From Candolleomyces eurysporus (Eukaryota; Basidiomycota; Agaricomycetes; Agaricales; Psathyrellaceae), in NCBI GenBank assembly GCA_027579435.1, contig JANBPK010000840.1, positions 1 through 46,731 of the forward strand: DNA of 46,731 nucleotides, given 5' to 3'. The stretch's first letter is position 1; each line of letters begins with the position of its first letter. The position numbers were made by a program, and so were the translations under genes. Of the stretch, positions 31,917-42,146 are shown one piece after another. The notes under the pieces were generated by a model. That model was given only the letters and a program-made list of their open reading frames with translations. It did not search any database and was not told the origin of the DNA.

Positions 31917-33538
31917 GCGGGATGAGGCTGACTACCGTTTCACAATCTACTGGAAGGGACTCACTCACCCAATTAAGTTACCATTCCTGACCATCATCAT
32001 TGCTCTGAAAACAGCAATCTACTAGGTCTGGAATGCCTAGATGGCTCAACAGGCTGCTGCAGTATGTTCCTTACCTCTTTCCGTTTTTATTATCTGATTC
32101 CTTCTCTTCCAGTTTGCTTCCTTGCTCAGCGCTGGACTCTCGACTTCTGAATGAACCTGCTATGCTCTCACTTTACCTCCACACTGCTCTCACTGCATCT
32201 CATTGACACTCACTTTCAATTGGTCACTTTGCCTTCCTTTTGGGCTATTGGTGTGTAATATAAACCCATCTGTTCTCTTTTGTTTTTGTAGCATTGGAAA
32301 TTAGAGTGAATCTGCGAGATGTATATATATAATGAATTCATATTATAATAAATTATATTCTCGTGAATAATGACCGTTTTCTACAGGCAGTTCTTGTTGG
32401 CAAAATTGTGCCAGATTCTTGCCCACTGCCGCCTACAGCTAATTCGAGCAGATGTCAAGGTATGGCAGCTGTGGGATTTTCTGGTTTTCTGCGGGAGGGG
32501 CTGATCTCACTGATACAGGTGACTCGGACAAAGAAAGTAATATGCGAGCGTAGGCGGCGCGGTAAATGCATTACGATAAGGCCCTGTGAGTAATTTGAGT
32601 TTGTGGGATCTCTTTTACTAGACTACATGATGTGGCCGACGGGATTATATGCTTGCCTGCGTGCGGCGCGGTTTCTAATCGTCGCGGTATGTACCTTACC
32701 AGTGACCAAGCAAGTAAAGCTACCTAAAACAAGTAACAGGTCAATAAATAGGTTGTTCGATGACATGCATCATCATCGCGAAAGTGGTGTGAATGAGGCA
32801 GTTAGAGGACCCAAGGAACCCGCTCACATTACCCCACACCGCTAGAAGCACACTCTGCGAAGCGACCGGCCTTTCTCGTGGCCCTTCCTCCCGTTGCCAG
32901 TGAGCCTTGGTCTGACTTTGCTGCAACTGGACGATTCTACGGACGGAACCGATAGTCCGGTAACTCGGCCGACAAGGGCCTAAAGGGCGCAAAATTGGTC
33001 AACCATGGCCCGTGATTGGTTCTGGCACTGCTATCAACTCCTCAATTGGGTAACGTATCACCTGGATGTCCACTCTAACACCTGCCCCACAGCCGCCACC
33101 GGCCCTCCTAGATGAGTCGAGTCCTCGCCAAACCTGCTCAGAGCACAGAGCATGTCTTTACACAAAATTGCGTCTCCCTTTATCTAATCTGTACTCCACC
33201 CGCCCGATTACCCCACTCTCGCCGATCCAACAGAAACCATATCCCCCTCGGTAATTACTAGCTCTCCCGCTGAGGCAGAGAACAACAGTAAGCAACTGAT
33301 CGGTGATCAATCCCTGAATCCATATCAAGGGAAAGAAAATGGTATCCATACATAAGATAAAGCCCAACAGCATTGGAGAGGAAAAACGTGGTGAAGGGGT
33401 AAACCAAAATCAAAGGCACGAGGGAAGATAAGAGGAAAAGTAGTGTGGAATGTGATCGAGAATTCGAAAGTTAACGGGATACTGTGAACACTCAGGCTGT
33501 TCTAGGCGAAAGCTGTTGAAGAAGCTCGTTCTTGAATA
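31917..33538. other. No intact gene; fragment of the small-gene family
   Basis: AT-rich at 32320-32360. At 33264-33300 the stretch GCTGAGGCAGAGAACAACAG then TAAGCAACTGATCGG matches exon 2 of the small gene at 35930-36265, and CCTGAATCCATATCAAGG at about 33312 also occurs near 39890 upstream of its second copy. So a scrambled third copy is present. GGGTAACGTATCACC at 33048-33062 repeats the motif at 21668. Confidence 0.5.
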
Positions 33539-35414
33539 GTCTCCCGTAGCCAGACTGACGATTCCTGCGTGGTTACATTTAGTAAGAACACATTCATCAG
33601 TAGTTCTTGAAGCTAAGAAAATAAGAGAAAGACTCCGAGCATCGTGTTCACCTGTGTTGCACAGCAGTCATTCAAAACCGTCTGTTCGACCCATACACAT
33701 TGAGCTCTGGGCCTCCACCTCACAGGTATGGATTGCCGCAAGGATGTACGTAGATGGGAAAACAAGACTTGGATCTAGTTCTTACGCAGGTGGAAGCTGG
33801 ATAACAAGAATATGCTGAAGCTGGCCGAAGAAGGCATGTCCGAGTATTCGGGCGGCCACATTCCGTCGGTTCTGATTGATATCCACTAGTAGTAGGTCGT
33901 ACTGTAGAGGCGCTCCGTAAAATTAACCAATGATGAAGATGCAAGCGATATATCATGCACCCGTACATACGTTGCATCTTGCCTGTCTTCCGGATCGAAG
34001 TTAAGAGTGGCAGCGCGCATCTTGTCACTGTCTCCTAGTCGGCGTACTCGAGCCCACTGCTCGACCTTATCCACGGAAAAATACTTGCGTATGGTGGCCA
34101 TATTTATGCCAAAGCGAGTGGAGAGGCATGCACCAATTTTTGCCTCGAGACTTGAAGATCAATGGCATGACGTCAGTATTCCTTGTCAGATCAAACTGTT
34201 GATGAATTCACTTACAATCCTTGCGCGAAAAGGAATTTGGTATGACAGTAGATTTTGGCCGTTTAAACAGTAGTGCATCAAATAGAGTGTATTCCAACGA
34301 AAGGGTAGCAGCTACTCCGGATTGCGGGCGAAAGACGGCCGCAGAAGCGTTTGGTCTGACCAAATAGGCTTTGTACCTGTTCGCTCACGCACCCTCGTTG
34401 CTAACACTCGCGCCAGATCGTTCTCAAACTCGCGGCAATCTCAGTTCCTTGTCGTTCCAAACGCTTGACCACTTGCGCCTCCCATCTTCCGCGTGTATCC
34501 TCCTCGCCATACACAGACATCTTAACGCTCCGAAATCTCGCTGTGCACCGAACCCAAATCCACTTCATCCTCAACAGGAGTTGCCAAATATCTTTCCCAT
34601 GTCGGTTTGGTCGGTATTTGGGTGTTGCTGAGGTGAAAGCCCATATGGAGGGCATAAGTTGAGTTATGGCCTACATGTCTTCTCATTCTGCAAATATTTC
34701 ATGTGTAGCTGATTTTTTTTATGCCAAAAACACCAGTGTGGGCTGGGGATTCGAATCATGACTTCGGACCTTCATTGCGCAGANCCCCCGACCTGGACCA
34801 GGGGACTGATATACCCGGGTGTTCAGTCCCCTTGAGGACCAGATGAGCAAACCCTTTGGGAAGGTGAACCTGGACGTATAACTGGGGTTTGTGTCAGATC
34901 GAGAGGGCATGCAGTTTTATCATCACGGCAGAGAAGTGCCAAATGAATTCCGAGAATAACCTCCGTTATGCGTTTGCCTCCATACAGTCAGTCACAGGTT
35001 AACATCTTACGGGTGTAATATGTATCCTCACCATACGCAGACATCTTACAAGAAAGCATGCGGTTTTAACATCATCACAGCAGATAAGTGACAAACGAAT
35101 CCCATTGTGCTAATATAACATCTTACGCGTGTATCTCGCTTTGCATCAAACCCAAATCCACTTTATCCTAATCCTAATACTCCACTCTTCCCCGCATCTC
35201 TCCGTGGATAACGTCCTCAATATCGGCTAACTAGGATGATTACTATAAGTTGCGCTGAGGTTCACGACAAGGCATTCCAACTATTTTCCAGTCCGGACAG
35301 GGTAGGCGAACAGTCTTACCTCCATTTTCCGTGGCTTTTCCAACTCACATTTTTCGTTCTTGAACCGAGCTAGAGCAAACAAAGACACACATCGATAGTC
35401 TGGCTACGGGAGAC
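33539..35414. mobile_element. TIR element with TA target, probably non-autonomous Tc1/mariner-like
   Basis: Left end GTCTCCCGTAGCCAGACT (33539-33556), right end its exact reverse complement AGTCTGGCTACGGGAGAC (35397-35414). Both sides are flanked by TA (33537-33538 and 35415-35416). Counting beyond these, 26 bp including TA match with 2 differences. Length is 1876 bp. No mariner transposase (D..D..D) frame is seen. It contains a fragment of another transposon protein at 33787-34101. The interior could also be a coincidental pair of MITE ends. Confidence 0.6.
33787..34101 (-). pseudogene. Transposon-type protein C-terminal fragment
   Basis: Exon 1 from about 34101 encodes KVEQWARVRRLGDSDKMRAA then DRQDATYVR. 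An intron (GTGCAT..CTACAG) joins to YDLLLVDINQNRRNVAARIL, then FFGQLQHILVIQLPPA and stop. The order WGRVR...D..RA...RDA.Y.RY...VD...R.....FYGQ..... resembles a C-terminal domain common in large basidiomycete transposase proteins (Tnp2/CACTA-type, from memory). Only this domain is present. Confidence 0.45.
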
Positions 35415-35840
35415 TACATTTTTCAGGTCTGTCGTTCATGTAATCTAAAAGAGAAAAAGAGATCCCACCAACTTAAATTACTCCCTTTGTTGCAGGCCCT
35501 ATAGCTATCCTAATGCGTTTCTGCCCTGTGATGAGGCATTCCCGTGAACCTCTCTGGACGGATCATCCTGCGGTGGCGCGGCAATCTCAGATATCTGTTG
35601 GGCAGGCTTGCCCATATCTTCCTCGGTGCATTTCACCTTGGTCCAATGTCTTCTTCGATCCTGGCTTTAATTTCACGTTCGAATTCCTGTCGGTAGCTCA
35701 TAGTGCAGACCCATTCTTTCATGCATTCATAGATTGGTCCCATTTACAAGAAAGGGAGCGAGATTCGGCCCGAATCTTATTTCCTCGTGTGATCAGGCAA
35801 GGGCAGACATTCATTTACTCCTCGAAGAGGCGTAAGTCGA

Positions 35841-35849
35841 TAAATAAAG
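35841..35849 (+). promoter_or_regulatory. TATA-like box of small gene copy 1
   Basis: TAAATAAAG lies about 85 bp before the ATG at 35930. The second copy has AAATATATAA at the matching place (minus strand, 39831-39840), each followed by a shared CTGCTCGWTCATGAYACCCAG stretch. Conservation between copies supports a promoter element. Confidence 0.5.
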
Positions 35850-35929
35850 CTGCTCGATCATGACACCCAGCTACCCCCTACCTTCCTTGACCCTAATTCT
35901 TACCGCCCCCATTTCCACCAATTTTTTCA

Positions 35930-36265
35930 ATGTCTTCCTCGCCCAGAAACACCGCTGTGTACGACCAGCGACAATGCCGCATGATATTCAATGGAACGAT
36001 CAACGGCGTAGTCTGCAATAATGCGTTCAAATTTTCGTATGCTCCCACCTCAAGTGGAGGGGGTGCATCACGGTCTGACCAGCCGCAGCCGGAGCAGGCG
36101 CCCGTTGGTCAACCCCGTTAGTCCTTTGCACTTTCATGTGGTTAACAGCTACTAATGCGGGTCTCCCGGCATCCAGGAACAGCCCCGAAAGAACAAGGTA
36201 GCCTTGCCACTGAGGCTGAGAACGACAGTAGGCAACCGATTGCTCTCTTGGGGAGCCCGTGTTGA
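35930..36265 (+). CDS. Small two-exon protein, copy 1, unknown family
   Basis: Exon 1 is 35930-36116, the intron is 36117-36176 (GTTAGT..CTAAT..CATCCAG), and exon 2 is 36177-36265; 91 residues. The protein reads MSSSPRNTAVYDQRQCRMIF, then NGTINGVVCNNAFKFSYAPT, a Gly/Ser/Pro/Gln-rich linker, and ATEAENDSRQPIALLGSPC. No signal peptide, membrane span or known domain. It is supported by a diverged inverted copy at 39745-39464 that shares promoter, start context (CAATTTTTTCAATG), exon length (187 nt in both), intron sites and 3' flank. The core QC R.IFNG.I.GV.CN..F.YP is conserved. Function unknown; it could be a small secreted-independent host protein or a transposon passenger. Confidence 0.55.
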
Positions 36266-38099
36266 CGTGCATTCCACAAGCCTCCCAGTAAATGCAGCAG
36301 CACCGCCAGCTGCCCTCCCTTCGTATAGTTCCGTAGGAGAGCCGACTGGCTCACTTACACCCATGATTTGGAGGTTTCGACAAGCAGATCGGAGTTGCAT
36401 AGATCTACTCCCCTAGACACCCTCTTATTCCTTTCTCCCTTGACATGTTCACCTTTCATTCTACTACTTTGTATGACTTACGCATTCTTGCTCTCTTGTG
36501 TCAATAATTGTGTTTTTGTCTTACGGTGTACTCGACAGATGCTTATGAGAGGTCATCACTTCTCCTCCAACACAGAAGCAAACAACGAACCAGTGTCCAA
36601 AGTCTGCAGAAGTATGAGACTAATCTGTGGACACGGACGCCACGGTGGGTTGGGATTCATCACTTGGACTTGGTTCCCCAGAATATCCCTAGGAAAACAA
36701 GGTCTCTACCTGTCGCGTTTGCTTTTTGGAATCGATCTTACGTGTTCCGACTTGCCGTCGACACACCGGTACTCTCGATCGTGTTCTGGGATCCGGGCCC
36801 TCCCCTTGAGATCTGCTTTACAGCAGGCTGGAGTCTGCGCTCCAAGTTTAAATTACTACTATCCGCCTAACTCCCTTGTGCTGCGGACCTACCGCTCATC
36901 CGCCGGGAGCGGAAGTCCTGCTTCAAGTTGTAGGGGCCTGCCACCTCGTGCAGCTAGGGTGGTGCGTGAAAAGATTAACCCTTACCGAAACGAACCGGAA
37001 AGTCCGTGTGCGGAGATGAACCTGGTAACAGCTGGAGAGTCAAGATTGCTGTGTATCGAGTTTCAAACTTTAAAGCCATGCTCTTCTGTGAAGGAACCGT
37101 GACAAGGTGCTGCGCAGTCAAGCTCTTCTGCTCGCCCGATTCTATCTACCAATGCCGCACCCATCCAGAATGGGAGCAATCCTCCCGGCAGCAGGGCTGT
37201 GGTGGCCGGATTTGCCGTGCCTTTGGACATGCAAGGACTCAATGTCCTTTAGCTGCTTCATCTCATCAAAGGTAGGGTTGACGTAGAGTAGATACAAGTC
37301 ATTATATTTCTAAAAGAGGAGGCGGTAGTTACAATTGTTTTTGTGCTACGCAATGAGTACCTACCTGTCTTTCATCATGTGCATTGTCGATGGTCGACGT
37401 TGTGTGGTTATGGTGCTTGCCGGCAGTCGACGTCAAGTAAGGAGCCCTCTTGTGGGGCTTGGTAGCGGTGTAGAAGCATTAAGGGAGGAAGCGGGGGATT
37501 TGAGGGCTTCCATGAACGACGCTGGAGTTGAGAGTTCGACAGCCGTCGCACCGGGTTTGGATTCCATCGACGACACCCAAAGGCTAGCGTAACCTATGTG
37601 TGAGATCCGTATGCCATCGCTCTCCCATCTCTTTGCCAACGTTGAGGCCATGGTCAAGGCCGAGGCCAACGTCGACTTCCTAGGTGGGTTGCCGATGGTC
37701 GCTACTGCGCAAAGGCAAAGGACGGGACCCCCGGTCCGAGGTTTGGTACAGGGCGTGGTTTGAACAGGCTGCAGTGGGATCACAAAGAAGGAAGGCGTGC
37801 TGCTCTCGGAGGAAGTGATTTTCCGCTTTACATCTATGACATTGGCGGTATGGCTTTACCGAGAGAAACGGAATGGGCGGATTTGCAGAGGGTCATTGCT
37901 GGCATGGTCGGCGGGGGACAGGCAGATGGTGCTGTGGATGATCCAAGCAAGATCATTAATGGACGGTGATATTCTGGTACCCGTCAAGCACTGCGCAGGG
38001 GCCTGATGAAGTGAGAGGAGAGGAGGGCAAGCCGATCGGTCTTGATATGAAGACTACGTCTGTCGATAGACCACAGACGTTGAGGTAGTGGGCGTGGGC
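36266..38099. other. No recognised gene
   Basis: Several overlapping frames (36368-37102, 37335-37592, 37433-37783) lack known motifs and conflict with each other. A strong hairpin lies at 36884-36917: outer GGAC/GTCC and inner CCGCTC/GAGCGG. I considered a structured intron or other RNA but could not support one. The frame at 37433-37740 on the plus strand gives QVRSPLVGLGSGVEALREEA and MVKAEANVDFLGGLPM with one stop between, perhaps a decayed gene. Confidence 0.4.
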
Positions 38100-38810
38100 A
38101 GGGTAGATTAGATGATTTGACGGATCATATACGTAGTGGCGGTGCCACCAATCATCGATCAGGGCTGCATGCGCCAGCGACTTCTATCGGGACCGATCGG
38201 TTACGAGTCTACACCCAACAATCGGTTACAGCTGTCGAGGAAACGATAGATCAGATTCCGCTTCATTTTACTTTTGAAATTTGTTTACTTTTGGAGCGTC
38301 ACAAATAATGGGTCATCCCAAACTAACCCGCTTCAACTGGCTGTGCCCTCCCAATTCCAACCGCCACTTCGCTCATCCTCAGTCATTTGGAATGTCTCGA
38401 TGCTGACATTCAGCCCCATTTGAGTATTTGGTTGGGTACGCCACCAAACATATATCAAAAGCAGAGGAAGATCGAATCTGGTCCATTGTTTCCTCGACAG
38501 CTGTAGGCACGTTGAAGGCGCCCAGTCACTCTGCTCCACCCGGAGAACGGCGTGGAGAGGCCTCATGTAGATCAAGATATCGACCGCTTGGAGAGAAGTC
38601 GCACGCGGGGCGGGAAAAAGGTGTTTTAAATTGTCGAGGGTAGTATGAATGCAGGATCAGCTGGAGCTTGCATCCATTTCACAGACACTCTGTGCACTCA
38701 CCTTGAAGGCCTCCGTGGCAGTGACGGCAACAGAGGCCTTTATTCCATCCATCTTCCAGTTCCCAATGAGTTCCGACGTTGAGGGAGGGGAGAGGGGTGA
38801 CGGTGAGCTA
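38100..38810. repeat. Segmental duplication, copy A
   Basis: Parts of this block recur at 40421-40720 in the same orientation: GGCCTCATGTAGATCAAGATATCGACCGC against GGCTTCGTGTAGATCAAGAT (and ATCGACCGC), and GCAGGATCAGCTGGA. Its last 90 bp (GCAGTGACGGCAACAGAGGC through CCAATGAGTTCCGACGTTGA) recur reversed at about 41000-41090. Minus-strand frames in the two copies share AVDILIY and SDW..STC, so an unknown decayed gene may be duplicated. Confidence 0.6.
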
Positions 38811-39463
38811 CATGACTGTCACGCTCTCCTTGAAATCCGAGGTCTGTTGGGTGGAGACCGTGTTTCAAACAGAATGTGTACTCCAAGTGTTTTTATCTTG
38901 TTAATGGTTTGGTACTTCCTTGTTCCTAGTTCCTTGATGCTTTCTTCCTTGCTTACTTTTCCTATCTTGTTCCAAACTTCCGAATGAACGAAAGAACATG
39001 AGTGGTTCCCCAGGTAAGCCAGTACTTTGAGCATGCTCAACTGCACGTCCTTCTATGTTCTGAGCACCCTACTCAGCCGCCTAAGTTGGGCCTTCGATTC
39101 ACGGTAGCATTCCTTCGAGTACGCCGTGAACAACAATTAGTTATTTGTACAGAAGTGCCAAAATGTGTAATTCATATGCACACAGTAGTAGAATAAAAGG
39201 TGACCATGCAAAGGGAGAAATGAATAAGAGCTGAAGGAGAAGTGAATGAGAGGTGAGGGAGAAACGNAAAAAAAGCTGAGGGAGAAATGAATAAGAGCTG
39301 CTTGTCGAGAGCTCAAAATCATGGATACAAGTGAGCCAACGGGCTCTCCAAGTACGAAGGGAGGGCAGCTGGCGGCGTTGCATTTACTGGGCGGCTTGTG
39401 TACGCACGTTAACGCGGGCTCCCTAAGAGAGTACTGATTGGTCGCTTACTGTCGTTCTCGGCC
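38811..39463. other. No gene; contains a short tandem repeat and 3' flank of small gene copy 2
   Basis: At 39205-39305 three imperfect copies of a roughly 27-32 bp unit (AGGGAGAAATGAATAAGAGCTG) occur, with an ambiguous base before an A run. The block 39270-39463 is homologous, in reverse, to the 3' flank of small gene copy 1. Confidence 0.5.
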
Positions 39464-39745
39464 TCAGTGGCTACCATGTTCTTCCGAGGCTGTTCCTGGA
39501 TGCCGGGGGACCTGCATTAGAAGCTATTAACCACATAAAAGACCACCGAAGGACTAACGGGATGGGTCAAACGGCGTCTGCGACTGCTGCGACTGGTCAG
39601 ACTGTGATGCCCCCGCTCCAGTCGATGCCGGAGTGTACGAAAAGTTGACCACACTATTGCATATCACGCCGCTGATCGGTCCATTGAAGATGGTGCGGCA
39701 TTGTTGCTGGTGGTACATAGGGGCGTTTCTGCGCGAGGAGAACAT
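39464..39745 (-). pseudogene. Small two-exon protein, copy 2, frameshifted
   Basis: Exon 1 is 39745-39559 (187 nt, as in copy 1), the intron runs 39558-39496 with the same GTTAGT donor and CATCCAG acceptor, and exon 2 starts at 39495. The protein begins MFSSRRNAPMYHQQQCRTIF then NGPISGVICNSVVNFSYTPA. Compared with copy 1, exon 2 lacks the five bases TTGCC, so the frame ends early at TGA 39466-39464 (72 residues). It may be a pseudogene or a shortened variant. It is inverted relative to copy 1 and about 3.3 kb away. Confidence 0.55.
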
Positions 39746-40420
39746 TGAAAAAATTGATGGAAAGGGGGCAGTAAGATAAGAACTGAGATGAAGGGAAGTG
39801 GTGAATGGCTGGGTATCATGAACGAGCAGTTTATATATTTCGAACGATGCCTCTCTCTGATTACCCGGATCTGCTCTCGCTCCCTTTTCCTGAATCCATA
39901 TCAAGGCAAAACCATACTAAATTAAAGAAAGAAGAGGGACAACAAAAGTAGGAACACTCCGGACCGACTGCATGCCGGTCCGCGACAGGCCGCTGCAGGA
40001 GCAATGCACGTCATCACGGAATTGGACCTCAGTCTCGATATAAACAGAACCGAACATTTCACAATCAAACAGCCCACAGTCATCCCCTAACCAGAGTGCG
40101 GGGAGGGTTCTGTCCCGACGTCACGTCCCTTCCTTTTCTGTCGAACTTGATGTTTTCTCAAGGAAGTTCATCAACCCAAACACAGGTATGACGTATGCAG
40201 CGGCACCACCCCAACTTTGCAATCATCTACCGTCTGCAAATCACGGCAGAATTCTGAAGTTCTTCACAAGGACGGCAAACACCTGACTGTAAGTCACTGA
40301 CCTACTGTGCAGAAAGATGCATTTTTTACGGCATTAGCATACAGTTGCAGAATTTGCAAACCACGTTCTTGCTGGTGATTAGATGTCAGTGGGAGATCAG
40401 ATAGTAGAGCGTAGAGGTAG

Positions 40421-40720
40421 ATGACGGATCATGCAGTGGCATTGCCACCGATGGATCAGGACCCGCCGGCGCCAGTGAGTCAGCGACAAGAGATTCACCA
40501 TCGAGCTCGTTTTGGCATGTTGAAGACACCCAGTCACTTCGCTGGAGAAGGGCGCGGAAAGGCTTCGTGTAGATCAAGATATCGACCGCCCGGAGAGAAG
40601 TCGTCCTCGAGGCGGGAAAAAGGTATTTGTCGAGCGCTATAAACGCAGGATCAGCTGGACCTCGCATCCATTTCATAGACCCTCCATGCACCCCGGAGGC
40701 CTCCGTAGCAGTGGGTGCAG
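40421..40720. repeat. Segmental duplication, copy B
   Basis: Same-orientation match to parts of 38100-38740, ending at GGCCTCCGTAGCAGTG. The continuation expected from copy A is found reversed at about 41000-41090, so the 40.72-41.09 kb piece appears inverted. Confidence 0.6.
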
Positions 40721-41754
40721 CTTATTTCCCCAAGAAGGTTCGCAGGTGCTTGCACCCTAGCCTCCCAACCCCCCAAAGAGGTCGAGTCAGAAAGCTTGTT
40801 TAGATTGGGATACGGAAGCAGAGTAAGTGACGTTATGCGCTGCGCGTTCTTGCAGTGACTCAGAGTGCTGTATGCGGAGAATGTAAAGTGCGCTTTGGAG
40901 ATACTTCTTCGATTTACATTGTCTCGCTGTCCATGTAATACAACCGGCCGATTGTGGTGGCTTCTGCCCAACTAGCTCTGGCAACGTAGGCAGACTCTTC
41001 TTCTCACCGTCGCCTCCCTCCCTTACGTTGAGGCCTCAACGTCGGAAGTTATTGGGAACTGGAAATAGATGGTGTAAAGGCCTCTCTGGTCACTGCTACA
41101 GTGCCCCAAAAGCATCCCAGCATTTATTTCGACTCCCTCGCTAAGATACACTCGGAAAATTGTGTTTGTCCAACCATGAGTGTAGATCTTCGCATTACTA
41201 TTGTGGTTTGTTGAAATTCCAGATGGCGATATGTTTGGCCTTGGAGAAACCGGGGACCATCATTCGAAGGTGCTGCCGCATTTATCATGCCAAGCTCTTC
41301 TTGCTGGTATGATCATTGTCATGCGCCATGTTGGAAGAATCTCAGGAATTATATACTCCATTCTAGGACGTTGGAATAATAAAGGGACAGTAGCAAGAAT
41401 TGTGAACACTAATCTCGCAAACGCAAGGGCGAGTCGCGTTTTGTCGCAACCCAGAAGGCTCGAGCGTCTGACACAGGACATTCTTAAGGTTCTAGATTCA
41501 ATTCTCCAACCGATCATATTAATTTTTTACGAACCTCCTTGTCTATTTCACGAGGCGTTAACAATACCAGTAGAGCCAAATTGTGTGCATTCACCCACGG
41601 CGTTTGCAAACGTGTCTGTATATGTGTGTTTGGCTCGAAGGGGAACGCGAAGCTCCAAATAGAAAACAAAGTTCAGGCCCATGCCATCTGATGTGCCAAA
41701 ACCTCACCACGCATCCCTTTATGTGCTTAGGGACTTGCCCCACTGCTCTAGCAC
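40721..41754. other. Inverted piece and unassigned sequence
   Basis: Contains the inverted continuation of the duplication (to about 41090). A plus frame at 41201-41662 (153 codons) includes ARIVNTNLANARASRVLSQP and LERLTQDILKVLDSILQPII, which I do not recognise. I see no splice or repeat evidence to call it a gene. Confidence 0.4.
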
Positions 41755-42146
41755 TGAATATACTCGATTAATCTGAGGCCGCACGAGAGGGTAGGCACCT
41801 TTAGTGCCTAGGAAACCACCTCTTATTGCTTTAGCAGTGAAATTGAGCCTTTTAGCTGCAGGGTAGGCCGTTTGATCTGAAGCAGCGCCAACCGGCTAGC
41901 TTACTAAACCCTAATCTCGGGTATATGGCGGGCATGCCTCTAAGTCGGCAGTCCTCGAGTAGACTCCAACTCTCGTGAGCCCAAGAGTAGTGTACTCTTT
42001 TGTTATCCTTTGTGCTGCACAAGTTATCTTAAGACTGGAAGGGTTTTGTAACATAGAGATTAAATAGACACGACCGTTAATTGAATTATGAACGATATTC
42101 AACAAAATGGTTATTTATTCGCGAAAAAGCGAACATGGTCGTATCA
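41755..42146 (-). mobile_element. Solo LTR, TGATACGACC family
   Basis: On the minus strand it starts TGATACGACCATGTTCGC at 42146 and ends GAGTATATTCA at 41755, 392 bp. Both ends resemble the LTRs at 28079 and 31535. It sits at the broken 3' edge of the gypsy pol fragment. No target duplication (AGCAC and CCGTG). Confidence 0.65.

Noticed and set aside
36368..37102. 244-codon ORF as a host gene
   Set aside because: No recognised motif, compositional bias unlike the ATPase gene, and the 3' flank repeat of the small gene overlaps its start.
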